In this document: one piece after another, positions 23,499 to 32,445 of the stretch | Layout of the letters: every line of letters starts with the position of its first letter | Numbering within the stretch: the first letter of the stretch is position 1 | Assembly (NCBI GenBank): GCA_021802325.1 | Contig: JAKAAM010000004.1 | Span: forward strand, 1 to 38,344 | Source: Nitrospirota bacterium | GTDB lineage: Bacteria; Nitrospirota_A; Leptospirillia; Leptospirillales; Leptospirillaceae | Reading direction: 5' to 3' | DNA length: 38,344 bases | Translations under genes and position numbers: made by a program | The notes under the pieces: model-generated | The model's database searches: none | What the model saw: only the letters and a program-made list of their open reading frames with translations | Told to the model about the DNA's origin: nothing

Positions 23499-26486
23499 AT
23501 GAGCGCCGGGTCCGGTGCGGAGAGATTGCTCCGCTTCCAGAGACGTCATCGTGTCACCGCCCTTTTCATCCTGCTGATCCTGACCGTCCTTGCCGGGGCC
23601 AGGGCGCTGACTCTCCCGGTGGCCCTCTATCCCTCCATCGATTTTCCCAGGATCTCAGTGATCGTATCCACCCGGGATCTTCCCTTTTCCCAGATGGAGG
23701 TCCGGGTCACCCGACCGGTTTCGATGGCCCTCCGGGGGGTGACGGGGGTTCGGGAAGTGCGGTCGCGGACCTCCCGTGGATCCTCCGAGTTCTTCATTCG
23801 CTTTTCCTGGAACACCCCTATGGTTCTGGCGCTCTCCCGAGTCAATCAGGCCCTTGCGCGAGTTCTCCCCGATCTGCCTCCAGGAACCCGGTCCCGGGCT
23901 ATCCGTATGATTTCTGCCGATACGCCGGTCTACCAGATGGCTCTGACGAGCCAGTCTCGTTCCCCGTCCGAGTTGACCGATCTGGCCCGCTACCGGCTTC
24001 TGCCATTCCTCGTGAACATCCCGGGGGTCTGGAAGGTCGAGATCGTGGGGGGGCAGGGCCGTGAAGTGCATGTGGAGGTCAATCCCTACGAACTGGCCAG
24101 TACCGGCAAGACTATGCAGGATGTCCTTGCGGCCCTTCCCGATCACAACCGTATTGGAGTGGTTGGGCGTCTTTCCGAGTATCACCAGATCCTTCTGCTC
24201 GAGGTTCACAATGCCATTTCAGGCCTCGATTCCGTTCGAAGGCTATTTCTCTCGGGGGCAGGACAGGCTCCCCTTCCCCTCTCGCAAGTGGCGACGGTCC
24301 GGTTCGGAGTCCGTCCTGCTGACCGGATGGTCCGGGTCAGCGCCTTCGGGAAGCCTGCCATACTCCTGAATGTTTTTCGGGCCCATCGTGAAAATACCCT
24401 GGGAGTGGTCGAACGGATCGAGGCCCAAAAGAAAACGTTGATGCATCTCCTGCCCACAGGAGTTCAAAGCCGGGTCACCTATGACCAGGGGCATGTAATC
24501 GGACAGGCGATTCTCCATGTGTCGGTGGCCCTTGTTATAGGAATCGGAGTCGCCTTTGCCGTGATCCTGCTCTTCCTCCGCCGCTTCCGCCCCTTTATCC
24601 TCGTGGCGACGTTCGTTCCCATGATTCTTGTCCTGGCTCTGGGCCTTCTCGCCGTCTTTCATCAGTCGATCAACCTTCTGACCCTGGGGGGGCTGGCGGC
24701 CGGCACGGGTCTGGTCATCGACGACTTCGTCGTGATTCTGGAAGGAGGGCGGCGTCTTCCCTCGCTTCTCCGACCTTTCCTCTTTTCATCTCTGGCTTCG
24801 ATGGTTGTCCTTTTTCCACTATTCGGGCTGGGAGGGCTGGCCGGAGCCTTCTTCATGCCGCTTGCCCTGACGTTGCTCCTGCTTCTCGTTCTCTCTCTTG
24901 CCGTCAACCTGTTCGTGACTCCTTCTTTTCTCGGGGAAGAGAGTGGGACCCCCCCCAGCCGGAGAATGGAACAGTTTCTCGACAAGGTCTTCGTCCTGCC
25001 CCGGTGGGGAGTGGGTGTGGCCCTGGTGCTCTTTTTTACGGCGTCAATTCTTGTTCTGCACCGCGATCTGGCGACGAATTTCATGCCCAGGATGGATGAG
25101 GGCGCCTTTCTGATCGACATTCATGCCCCCCCGGGGACCTCTCTGGAAGACAGCGACCGGGCCTTTTCGCGAATTGAAGCCTATCTCCGGACATTGCCGG
25201 AGGTCGTTTCAACCTCCCGGCGGCTCGGAGCCGAAATGGGCTTCTACATCACGGAACCCACAAAGGGAGACATCATCGTCCGCCTGTCGGACAATCGTCG
25301 CAGAACGGTCTTCCAGGTGATCGACCAGGTGCGTCACTATGTCCGGAAGACGGAGCCCGAGCTTTCGGTTGAATTTCCACAGATCCTCGAGGATATGCTG
25401 AACGACCTGATCGGGACGCAGGCCCCGGTTGTGGTCCGCATCCATGGATCCGACAGGGCTCGCATGGAAGAGGCCGTTCCGGCGGTGATAGCCCTCCTGA
25501 AGAAGATTCCGGGAGTGGTCGATGTGGCACGGGCCGAAAGACCCGTGCCCCCGGCATCGCTCATTCATGTCGAAAGCGAGCTGGCTGCTTCCTACCATCT
25601 GACCCCGCGGCAAGTCATCGACGATCTGAGAACCGGGCTGTGGGGCCTTCCGGTCACGACGGTCATGGAAGGGGATATCCCCCGTCCTGTCCGCGTGATG
25701 GACTCCCCCCAACCCTTCCGGACCCTCGAGGGAATCCGTCATTTCCCGGTCGAAACGCCCACCGGCCTCATTCCCCTTTCCCGAATCGCCCGGTGGTCAG
25801 ACGAGCCGGAACGATCCGAACTTGACGAGTTAAACCTGGCTCCGGTCATTTCGGTGTCAGGACGCCTGGCTGGATCCGACCTCGGCACGGTCTCCTCCGG
25901 GATCGCCCACGCATTGGCATCGCTTTCCCTTCCTCCCTCCGTCTGGGTCGACCTGGGAGGATATGCGACCTGGCAAAAGAAAAGTTTCAGTCAGTTGACC
26001 GCAGCCCTCCTTTTCGCCATTCTTCTCGTGGCCGGGGTGGTGTTTGCCCTTGGCCAGAGGTTTGCCCCGCCTGCCATTCTTCTGATCGGGGTCTTTTTCT
26101 CCGTGGGCGTGGCTCTTCTCACCCTGGACATCTTTCATCATTCCCTCAATCTTTCCTCCTTCGTCGGCCTTGTTCTGGTCGCCGGAATTTCGGCCGAAAA
26201 CGGACTCCTTGTCATCGACCGGGCCCTTCAGTCCCCGGGCGATTCCCGGGAGCGGTTCATACGAGCCCTTTCGGACCGGATCGTCCCGCTTCTCATGACG
26301 CACGTCGCGAACGCAATGGCCCTGCTCCCGCTCGCCGTGGCGGCGGGGGCAGGCTTAGACATGGAGCGCTCTTTTGCGATCGCGGTATTGGGGGGGCTCG
26401 CCGGTTCCTTCCTTTCCTCCGTTTTTCTCCTGCCGATTCTCGGGTCTGGCTGGTTTGCGGCCTCTTTTGAAAGGACCCCCGAATGA
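23499..26486 (+). CDS. RND-family efflux permease
   Basis: A 995-residue inner-membrane pump with the RND duplication: an N-terminal helix, a large periplasmic loop (about 40-335), six helices (about 335-475 and 505-525), a second loop (about 530-830) and a last cluster of helices (about 835-985). It should use the proton gradient to export a substrate to an adaptor and outer-membrane channel. In TM4 it has GLVIDDFVVILEG with D408 and D409, the double aspartate of drug-exporting (HAE-type) pumps; in TM10 it has GISAENGLLVID with E900 where AcrB has a lysine, as in heavy-metal (HME-type) pumps. The substrate therefore cannot be set from these residues. The ATG at 23499 has no clear ribosome site. 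The stop overlaps the adaptor's start (ATGA). Confidence 0.92.
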   Translation: MSAGSGAERLLRFQRRHRVTALFILLILTVLAGARALTLPVALYPSIDFPRISVIVSTRDLPFSQMEVRVTRPVSMALRGVTGVREVRSRTSRGSSEFFIRFSWNTPMVLALSRVNQALARVLPDLPPGTRSRAIRMISADTPVYQMALTSQSRSPSELTDLARYRLLPFLVNIPGVWKVEIVGGQGREVHVEVNPYELASTGKTMQDVLAALPDHNRIGVVGRLSEYHQILLLEVHNAISGLDSVRRLFLSGAGQAPLPLSQVATVRFGVRPADRMVRVSAFGKPAILLNVFRAHRENTLGVVERIEAQKKTLMHLLPTGVQSRVTYDQGHVIGQAILHVSVALVIGIGVAFAVILLFLRRFRPFILVATFVPMILVLALGLLAVFHQSINLLTLGGLAAGTGLVIDDFVVILEGGRRLPSLLRPFLFSSLASMVVLFPLFGLGGLAGAFFMPLALTLLLLLVLSLAVNLFVTPSFLGEESGTPPSRRMEQFLDKVFVLPRWGVGVALVLFFTASILVLHRDLATNFMPRMDEGAFLIDIHAPPGTSLEDSDRAFSRIEAYLRTLPEVVSTSRRLGAEMGFYITEPTKGDIIVRLSDNRRRTVFQVIDQVRHYVRKTEPELSVEFPQILEDMLNDLIGTQAPVVVRIHGSDRARMEEAVPAVIALLKKIPGVVDVARAERPVPPASLIHVESELAASYHLTPRQVIDDLRTGLWGLPVTTVMEGDIPRPVRVMDSPQPFRTLEGIRHFPVETPTGLIPLSRIARWSDEPERSELDELNLAPVISVSGRLAGSDLGTVSSGIAHALASLSLPPSVWVDLGGYATWQKKSFSQLTAALLFAILLVAGVVFALGQRFAPPAILLIGVFFSVGVALLTLDIFHHSLNLSSFVGLVLVAGISAENGLLVIDRALQSPGDSRERFIRALSDRIVPLLMTHVANAMALLPLAVAAGAGLDMERSFAIAVLGGLAGSFLSSVFLLPILGSGWFAASFERTPE

Positions 26487-27505
26487 CGCGTCTCATTTGC
26501 GCCCTCATGCTTTTGGGAATACTGGCCGCCTGTCAGCGAAACCGCGAGCATTCGCCGGTCGCCCCTCCCGCGTCGAGGATCGCCACCGTTCCGATCCGGA
26601 AAGCCCCAGGTCCCCCCATGCGCACCCTTCTGGGCCAGGTGGCCTACGATCCGGCCTCTTTTGCCCAGGTGATGGCCCGGCTTCCGGCCCTTTCGGTGGT
26701 ATCGATCCGGATTTTTCCGGGGGACCGGGTCTCTCGGGGAGAGACAGTCATGGTCCTCAAGAGCCCGGACTTTCTGAGTGCCGAATCGGAGCTTGCGAGC
26801 ATTCTTGCGAACCCGGGAGCGAAAGGGAGGAAAAGTGTCGGAGGAATCCGCGTCCTGGCCGAACAGAAGCTTCGCCTCCTCGGGGCCTCCCGGAAGGAAA
26901 TCGAGCGTCTGGAACGGACGCGTCGGCCGGTCGACCGCTACGAAGTCCGTTCCCCTCTTTCGGGAACCCTCATCCGAATCGGACCCTCCGAAGGAGCCCA
27001 GGTCAGGATTGGAGACCTCCTGTTCGAGGTGTCCGACCTTTCCAGACTCTGGGTCCAGGCCTTCCTTTACCCTGGCGAGGAGAAAGGGCTCCTGAGGGGC
27101 TCGCCGGTTTCGATTGTTCCGCTGCACGAAGAAGGGATTGTCGGCTCAGGCCGGATTCTCCGGATCGCTCCCTTCATCGATCCCAACACCCGAACGATTC
27201 CTCTTCGGATCTCCTTGGACAACGCTGGAGGGCATTTCCGCCCCGACTCCTGGGTACGGATCCGGATTCCCGTCGGAGATGGAAAGTCGGCTCCGGTCTT
27301 TCTGGTCCCCGAAAGGGCGATCGTTCGAACGAAGGAGCAGAAAACAGCGGTCTTTGTCAAGAAAAAGGAAGGGGGGCCGACCCTGGTTCCAGTGACTGTC
27401 ATAGGGCATCTGAAAGAAGATGTCGAAGTTCGGGGAGATCTCGAAAGCGGGGACAGGGTAGTGACAGAAGGGATCCTGCCCCTCCTGTCACAGGCCGGCT
27501 CCTGA
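26483..27505 (+). CDS. RND membrane-fusion (adaptor) lipoprotein
   Basis: A 340-residue periplasmic adaptor. The signal peptide ends in LAAC (Cys17), so it is a lipoprotein. The lipoyl/barrel-sandwich halves are visible (VVSIRIFPGDRVSRGETVMVLKSP near 70-95 and YEVRSPLSGTLIRIGPSEGAQVRIG near 153-177), joined by a rather short helical segment (about 98-150) with Lys/Arg-rich ends; then a beta-barrel domain (LWVQAFLYPGEEKGL, IAPFIDPNTRTIPLRI) and a membrane-proximal domain (VFLVPERAIVR, VRGDLESGDRVVTEG). The start overlaps the permease stop by four bases, so the two are one operon. No TolC-type channel gene is in the window; the pump must borrow one or have it elsewhere. Confidence 0.9.
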   Translation: MTRLICALMLLGILAACQRNREHSPVAPPASRIATVPIRKAPGPPMRTLLGQVAYDPASFAQVMARLPALSVVSIRIFPGDRVSRGETVMVLKSPDFLSAESELASILANPGAKGRKSVGGIRVLAEQKLRLLGASRKEIERLERTRRPVDRYEVRSPLSGTLIRIGPSEGAQVRIGDLLFEVSDLSRLWVQAFLYPGEEKGLLRGSPVSIVPLHEEGIVGSGRILRIAPFIDPNTRTIPLRISLDNAGGHFRPDSWVRIRIPVGDGKSAPVFLVPERAIVRTKEQKTAVFVKKKEGGPTLVPVTVIGHLKEDVEVRGDLESGDRVVTEGILPLLSQAGS

Positions 27506-27583
27506 TCTCTTGAGGTCGAGTCGCCGGAACACCGGTTGACCGGAGAAGGATAATTTTCCGAAGATGGAAGAACTGGAGCGCCC

Positions 27584-28234
27584 ATGAACGATGACCCCGA
27601 AGACATTCATCCCTCACCCTGGCAAGCCGGATCTCCCGCTCCCTGGATCCTGAAGGTCTTTGGAGGACCTCCGTCGGGCCTGTCACAGTGGTTGACCCGC
27701 GTGGTGCTGGCCTTGGCCATCCTGTCGCTCGGGCTGTTCACGGTGACCAGGCTCATGCTGATTCACTGGGTCTTTCTGGTGCCGGCCTCGCTGGGTTCTC
27801 TTCTGGCACTGGGAACCCTTTACGTCGTTCTCGAAATGCGCCGTCCTCCCGTTGCTGTTCTCGAAATTGGGCCTGATTGTCTGATCGTGAAACGGCCGGG
27901 GGGGGAAGAAGAGCGGCTCTCTCTCGATGACGTCTCTCTCAAAGAGAACCCCGGAGATTACCGTTTCGAGATTGTCCATGTGCCGGACGGGAATGTGGTC
28001 CTCTCTGTGGCCAGGGACGCAGTCCGGGATGTCTCCCTGTATGAAACGATCCGGAGATTTCTCAGCCTGCCTCCATTTCGGCGCCCCCCGGTCCCGGTCG
28101 CGGCCTCTTCCCGGAATCGGTTTTATCGCTGGTTCATCCTGTCCTGGGGGCTGATCATCCTGATCATGATCCTGTGGGCGCTCTACGAAAACTATGCGGC
28201 TCCCAGATCCTACGAGCCGTTCTCCAACCCCTGA
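27584..28234 (+). CDS. Membrane protein with a PH-like cytoplasmic segment
   Basis: A 216-residue protein with two adjacent transmembrane helices (about 38-58 and 60-82), a central soluble segment (about 90-155) whose strand pattern (VAVLEIGPDCLIVKRPGGEEERLSLDDVS...) resembles bacterial PH-like domains, and a C-terminal helix (about 181-203). The family link is tentative and the function unknown. GGAG lies about six bases before the ATG. It follows the RND adaptor gene by 78 bp, possibly as part of the same transcript, and precedes ppsA, which has its own promoter. Confidence 0.7.
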   Translation: MNDDPEDIHPSPWQAGSPAPWILKVFGGPPSGLSQWLTRVVLALAILSLGLFTVTRLMLIHWVFLVPASLGSLLALGTLYVVLEMRRPPVAVLEIGPDCLIVKRPGGEEERLSLDDVSLKENPGDYRFEIVHVPDGNVVLSVARDAVRDVSLYETIRRFLSLPPFRRPPVPVAASSRNRFYRWFILSWGLIILIMILWALYENYAAPRSYEPFSNP

Positions 28235-28280
28235 GAACCAGTCACGACTTCGCATGGCGGCTGAACGCCTGCGGACTTCT

Positions 28281-28308
28281 TTGAACCTTGGGCCGGATTT
28301 GGTAAGAT
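28281..28308 (+). promoter_or_regulatory. Sigma-70-type promoter of ppsA
   Basis: TTGAAC (28281-28286) and TAAGAT (28303-28308) are 16 bases apart, with four and five consensus matches. A start near 28315 would give a leader of about 135 nt before the ATG at 28450. Confidence 0.55.
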
Positions 28309-28449
28309 GGGAAATCCAAGGTGATACGCGAGGGGTGGGGGACCCGTCTGTTTCCATCGATGATCAAAGGGACCGGGCCGTTTTCTGCGGAAGCCATAAG
28401 AGGGCCCCGACAGAGCCGGAATCCGGGCGGACAACCAGAAAGGGACGTG

Positions 28450-30855
28450 ATGCGCTATATCCGGTTCTTCAATGAGATCAAGCTTTCCGATATCCCCCTT
28501 GTGGGCGGAAAGAATGCCTCCCTGGGCGAGATGTACCAGGAGCTCGTCCCCCAGGGAGTCAAGGTGCCTAACGGGTTCGCGATCACGGCCGATGCCTACT
28601 GGGATCTCCTCAAAAAGGGCGGAATCATGGAGACTCTCCAGGAGACCCTGAACGGCCTCGACCGCCATAATATCGCCGACCTCGAACGTCGTGGAAAGAT
28701 GGCGCGGGACCTGATCCTGGGGGTCAGCATTCCGGCCGACATGTGGGCGGAGATCGAGGAGGCCTACGGGCTCCTGGGAAAGGAATACGGAGACTCACCG
28801 GACGTGGCGGTCAGAAGCTCGGCCACGGCCGAGGACCTTCCCACGGCCTCCTTCGCGGGTCAGCAGGATACCTACCTCAACATCCGGGGACTCCAGCAGC
28901 TCCGGGAGGCCTGCCTCAAATGCTTCGCATCCCTCTATACGGACCGGGCGATTTCCTACCGCGTCGATCACGGATTCGACCACTTCTCCATCGCTCTCTC
29001 CATCTGCGTGATGAAGATGGTCCGCTCCGACAAGGGCTCTTCGGGGGTTCTCTTCACACTCGATACCGAGACGGGGTTCCGGGACGTGGTCTTCATCACC
29101 GGCGCCTACGGGTTGGGAGAGAATGTCGTCCAGGGCAATGTCGACCCCGACGAGTTCTACGTCTACAAGCCCACTTTCAAGACCGGTCATCGTTCGATCA
29201 TTCGGAAAAACATGGGAAAGAAGCAGTTCCGGATGGTCTATGCCAGCGGGAACGCCAAGGTCACCGTGGCGAACGAGCGGGTCAGCGCGGAGGAGGCCCA
29301 GACTTTCTGCCTCTCCGACGATGAGATCCTGACGCTCACCGATTACGCGATCAAGGTCGAGGAACACTACACCCGGAAGGCGGGGGTGGATCGTCCGATG
29401 GACATGGAATGGGCAAAGGACGGCGTCTCCGGAGAGCTCTTCCTGGTCCAGGCCCGGCCGGAGACGGTGGAATCCCAGAAGAACAAGGCGGAGTTTCTCG
29501 AGGCCTACACCCTCGACGAAAAGAGCCGGGTCCTGCTTCGCGGAAAGGCGGTCGGACAGCGCATCGCCTCCGGAAAGGTCCATGTCATCAGAGACCTTCG
29601 TCATATCCGTGATTTCAAGCCCGGGGAAATCCTGGTCGCCGAAACCACGACACCCGACTGGGAGCCGGTCATGAAAACCGCGGCCGCGATCATCACGAGC
29701 CGGGGAGGGAGGACCTGCCACGCCGCCATCGTGAGCCGCGAACTCGGAATCCCGGCGGTGGTCGGAGCCGAGGGGGCGATCGACGCTCTCTCCTCAGGTC
29801 AGGAAGCGACCGTCTCCTGCGCCCAGGGAGATACCGGCATGGTCTACGAGGGGCTTCTGAAGTTCCATGTGGACCGGACCCAGCTCGATGCCTTCGCCCG
29901 TCCGAAGACCAAGGTCATGATGAACCTCGGAGACCCCGACCAGGCCTTCGGCCTTTCCTTCATCCCCAATGACGGGGTCGGTCTGGCCCGTATGGAATTC
30001 ATCATCAACGGCTTTATCAAGATCCATCCGATGGCGCTTGTTCATCCGGAGAAGGTGACCGATCCCAAGGTCATGGCCGAGATCGAGTCGATGACGGCGG
30101 GATACCGGGACATGAAGGACTATTTTGTGGAGAAGCTGGCCTTCGGGATCGGAACGATCGCTGCCGGTTTCTACCCCAAGCCCGTGACGGTCCGCATGAG
30201 TGATTTCAAGAGCAACGAATACGCGAGCCTGATCGGAGGCGCGGCCTTCGAGCCTCACGAGGAGAACCCCATGCTGGGATTCCGGGGTGCTTCCCGCTAT
30301 ATCAGTCCGCGCTACGAAGAAGGCTTCGCCTTGGAGTGTCAGGCGATCCGCCGGGTGCGTGACGTGATGGGACTGACCAATGTCCGCATCATGATTCCTT
30401 TTTGCCGGACTCTCAAAGAGGCCCGGGGCGTTATCGAGGTTCTTGAAAAGAATGGCCTGAAGCGCGGGGTGAACGGCCTCGAGGTCTTCGTGATGTGCGA
30501 AATTCCCAACAATGTCATCCTGATCGATGAATTCGCCAAATATTTCGATGGATTCTCCATCGGTTCGAACGACCTGACCCAGCTGACCCTGGGTGTGGAC
30601 CGGGATTCGGAGATTCTGGCGGAGTCCTTCGACGAGCGGGACGAAGGGGTTCAGGCCCTCATCCGCATGGCCGTCGAAGGCGCAAAACGGAACAAGGCCT
30701 ACTCCGGCATCTGCGGGCAGGCTCCGAGCGACTTCCCTGAAATTGCCGAAGCCCTGGTCCGCATGGGAATCGACTCGATTTCCCTCAATCCCGATACAGT
30801 GATCAAGACCACACTCAAGATCCTCGAGGTGGAGAAGAGTCTCGGGAAGAAATAA
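28450..30855 (+). CDS. ppsA: Phosphoenolpyruvate synthase (pyruvate, water dikinase)
   Basis: An 801-residue enzyme that makes PEP, AMP and phosphate from pyruvate and ATP, the entry to gluconeogenesis; in autotrophs using the reductive TCA cycle it links pyruvate to sugar synthesis. E. coli PpsA has 792 residues. The N-terminal ATP-grasp part shows VGGKNASLGEM and VPNGFAITADAYW, then VAVRSSATAEDLPTASFAGQ and LFTLDTETGF. The phosphohistidine domain has GGRTCHAAIVSRELGIPAVVG with catalytic H424. The PEP/pyruvate-binding barrel contains LGFRGASRYI, MIPFCRTLKEA, MCEIPNNVILIDEFA, SIGSNDLTQLTLGVDRDS and the catalytic C755 in GICGQAPSD. The ATG at 28450 has AAGGGA five bases upstream; an open extension back to 28321 is not coding in appearance. 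It is monocistronic by its promoter and terminator. Codon use here is more GC-rich and regular than in its neighbours, consistent with high expression. Confidence 0.96.
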   Translation: MRYIRFFNEIKLSDIPLVGGKNASLGEMYQELVPQGVKVPNGFAITADAYWDLLKKGGIMETLQETLNGLDRHNIADLERRGKMARDLILGVSIPADMWAEIEEAYGLLGKEYGDSPDVAVRSSATAEDLPTASFAGQQDTYLNIRGLQQLREACLKCFASLYTDRAISYRVDHGFDHFSIALSICVMKMVRSDKGSSGVLFTLDTETGFRDVVFITGAYGLGENVVQGNVDPDEFYVYKPTFKTGHRSIIRKNMGKKQFRMVYASGNAKVTVANERVSAEEAQTFCLSDDEILTLTDYAIKVEEHYTRKAGVDRPMDMEWAKDGVSGELFLVQARPETVESQKNKAEFLEAYTLDEKSRVLLRGKAVGQRIASGKVHVIRDLRHIRDFKPGEILVAETTTPDWEPVMKTAAAIITSRGGRTCHAAIVSRELGIPAVVGAEGAIDALSSGQEATVSCAQGDTGMVYEGLLKFHVDRTQLDAFARPKTKVMMNLGDPDQAFGLSFIPNDGVGLARMEFIINGFIKIHPMALVHPEKVTDPKVMAEIESMTAGYRDMKDYFVEKLAFGIGTIAAGFYPKPVTVRMSDFKSNEYASLIGGAAFEPHEENPMLGFRGASRYISPRYEEGFALECQAIRRVRDVMGLTNVRIMIPFCRTLKEARGVIEVLEKNGLKRGVNGLEVFVMCEIPNNVILIDEFAKYFDGFSIGSNDLTQLTLGVDRDSEILAESFDERDEGVQALIRMAVEGAKRNKAYSGICGQAPSDFPEIAEALVRMGIDSISLNPDTVIKTTLKILEVEKSLGKK

Positions 30856-30881
30856 CAACTTCGGTTTCCGTCAACATCAAG

Positions 30882-30927
30882 AGCGCGGTCCGGATTTGAT
30901 CGATGAGAGTCCGGACGCGCTTTTTTT
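30882..30927 (+). terminator. Rho-independent terminator of ppsA
   Basis: AGCGCGGTCCGGA pairs with TCCGGACGCGCT (one bulged G) around a 15-base loop and runs into seven T. Confidence 0.9.
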
Positions 30928-30945
30928 ATTTCGGGTGGAGATTCA

Positions 30946-31734
30946 ATGAAGCCAAAATCTTCCTCTCTCGTCCAATGCTGGAGACTCTTTCTGTCCCTTC
31001 TGGTCGGTGTGCTATCAATCCTTGATTGCCGGCCGGTCCAGGCGGATTCCGGGCCTGTTTTCGAGCTGTCCGGAGGGGAGCTTGTCTTTTCACAGCAGGC
31101 CGCCTTTTACGATGCCATGGTGGGAGAGCTTATTCCCCTTTCGGGCCTTTCCATCCTCTCTTCGGGACAGACGCCGGCCTTCTTTCATGTTTTTGTTGCG
31201 GGAAACGTCATTTCCTTCAACCAGCCTGCCGTTTCCCCCCAGGAGTCGATCGATGGACTGACGAAACAGTCCTATGTCGGGGGGGTGGCTGCCGTGGGTC
31301 TCCGGATTCCCGCCTCCTGGGGATTCTGGGAGGGCGATGTGGGGGGCGCCTATTTCAATGTCGACCAGACCCTGACCCCAGTGAGTTCCGTCGGAGGATT
31401 GTATCTGCAGACCGAACTGGTTCTCGACCGGCTCGGACCGGGGAGTCTCGACCTGTTCGGAAGCTACATCGGGAGCATCGACTATCTTTTGGGAGAGGGG
31501 CGCTACATGGTGGATGCTGGAGGCCTTATGGGGGACAGGATTCTCTTCTATGCAGGACCAGAGCTCATCGGCCAGGGCAACAGCAGCTATGAAGCCCTTC
31601 AGGCAGGCGGGATTTTCTCGGCAGAAGTTCGTCCCATCCATACCATTTTTTCTCTGGAGGCCGGCATTCTCAATTCCTCGGTCTGGCCGGGGATCGGCGG
31701 ATACGAAGGGTTTTCCTTCTATTATTCCTACTAA
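30946..31734 (+). CDS. Exported beta-rich protein, possibly BcsS-like
   Basis: A 262-residue protein with an N-terminal signal peptide ending near VQADS (about residue 34). The mature part has alternating hydrophobic strands typical of a small outer-membrane barrel (SYVGGVAAVGLRIPASWGFWEGDVGGAYF, GLYLQTELVLDR, LFGSYIGSIDY, FYAGPELIGQGN, AGGIFSAEVRPIHTIFSLEAGIL) and ends in aromatic residues (FSFYYSY), as barrels do. The pattern of the last 60 residues recalls the cellulose-biosynthesis protein BcsS, a link I hold loosely because no bcs genes are present. GGAG lies six bases before the ATG. It is followed by a bidirectional terminator shared with the convergent Pro-rich protein gene. Confidence 0.72.
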   Translation: MKPKSSSLVQCWRLFLSLLVGVLSILDCRPVQADSGPVFELSGGELVFSQQAAFYDAMVGELIPLSGLSILSSGQTPAFFHVFVAGNVISFNQPAVSPQESIDGLTKQSYVGGVAAVGLRIPASWGFWEGDVGGAYFNVDQTLTPVSSVGGLYLQTELVLDRLGPGSLDLFGSYIGSIDYLLGEGRYMVDAGGLMGDRILFYAGPELIGQGNSSYEALQAGGIFSAEVRPIHTIFSLEAGILNSSVWPGIGGYEGFSFYYSY

Positions 31735-31775
31735 GCCTACTAAGGTTTTTTGAGAAGATCGGACTTTTTGTGAAG

Positions 31776-31820
31776 AATGCCCTCTTCTCGTTCATTCGGA
31801 ACGGGAAGAGGGCATTTATC
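31776..31820. terminator. Bidirectional terminator between two convergent genes
   Basis: AATGCCCTCTTC and GAAGAGGGCATT pair perfectly over twelve bases, with a further small stem (CGTTC/GGAACG) inside the loop. It is followed by TATCTT on the plus strand and, on the minus strand, by CTTC. Confidence 0.75.
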
Positions 31821-31839
31821 TTGACGCATTCCCTAAAAG

Positions 31840-32334
31840 TCAGGGAGCCGGGAGGGGAGGAGGGGCCGATCCCGGTGGCGGTGGAGGGGGGGCTCCTCCT
31901 GGTGGTGGTGGCGCTCCTCCCGGTGGGGGTGGAGGGAGGGCTCCTCCAGGGGGAGGAGGCGGTGGTGCCCCGCCGGGGGGAGGGGGCGGGATGGCTCCTG
32001 TGGCGACTCCGGAGACCAGCGTTCCGTGCTGCTTGGCAATCCCCGACAGGGTCTGTCCCGTCATGCCCGATTGCGCATCCTTGGAAATGGTCTGTCCTTG
32101 GGTCGAGGCGACGCCTGAAACGGTCTGGCCAAAGTTGGCCGGTGAGGGACTCATGTGAACTTGTCCCAGATTGGCGGCGCCATGGGGGTGTGGATGCACG
32201 GCCGGGTGAACCGGCGGATGGACGGGGGGCGAACCTCCCATTGGATGGGCCGATGCCGGCTGGATAAAGGCCAGGATGGCAAGTGTGGCCCCTGCCAGGA
32301 CCCCACATGATCGTTTCGCTATCTGAACATCCAT
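31840..32334 (-). CDS. Exported Pro/His-rich repeat protein
   Basis: A 164-residue secreted protein from the ATG at 32334, which has AAAGGAG seven bases upstream; the open frame extends 20 codons further but those lie before the ribosome site. The signal peptide is cleaved probably after PASA. The mature N-terminus is a His/Pro repeat (VHP units: PPVHPPVHPAVHPHPH), which may bind metal. The middle has a twofold TVSGVASTQGQT/TLSGIAKQHGT repeat, and the C-terminus consists of about five PPPPPGGA-type units. No family recognised. The low-complexity coding repeats are prone to length change by slippage and recombination. It ends next to a strong bidirectional terminator and lies downstream of der's 3' end on the same strand. 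Confidence 0.75.
   Translation of the reverse strand: MDVQIAKRSCGVLAGATLAILAFIQPASAHPMGGSPPVHPPVHPAVHPHPHGAANLGQVHMSPSPANFGQTVSGVASTQGQTISKDAQSGMTGQTLSGIAKQHGTLVSGVATGAIPPPPPGGAPPPPPPGGALPPPPPGGAPPPPGGAPPPPPPGSAPPPLPAP
31842..31995 (-). repeat. Degenerate tandem repeats encoding PPPPPGGA units
   Basis: About five tandem copies of a 21-30 base unit (GGTGG/CCTCC-rich) within the Pro-rich protein gene, differing in the number of proline codons and ending in GGA, GGAL or GSA. Confidence 0.75.
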
Positions 32335-32445
32335 TGCACGCTCCTTTCTCCTGTCAAATCCATTGATCGTCAGACTTTCAGAATACACCCCCATTCCGGT
32401 TGCGGCAAGAACTCGGGGGTGTGATCGCGATCACCCATGCATCGG

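Noticed and set aside
26374..27513. A 379-codon plus-strand frame overlapping the end of the RND permease and the whole adaptor gene
   Set aside because: The adaptor frame has a lipobox, lipoyl and barrel motifs; the overlapping translation is Pro/Gly/Arg/Ser-rich without features.
29794..30858. A 354-codon minus-strand open frame inside ppsA (and another at 28795-29721)
   Set aside because: ppsA is certain from its catalytic residues and length; the antisense frames have no start signals or domains.
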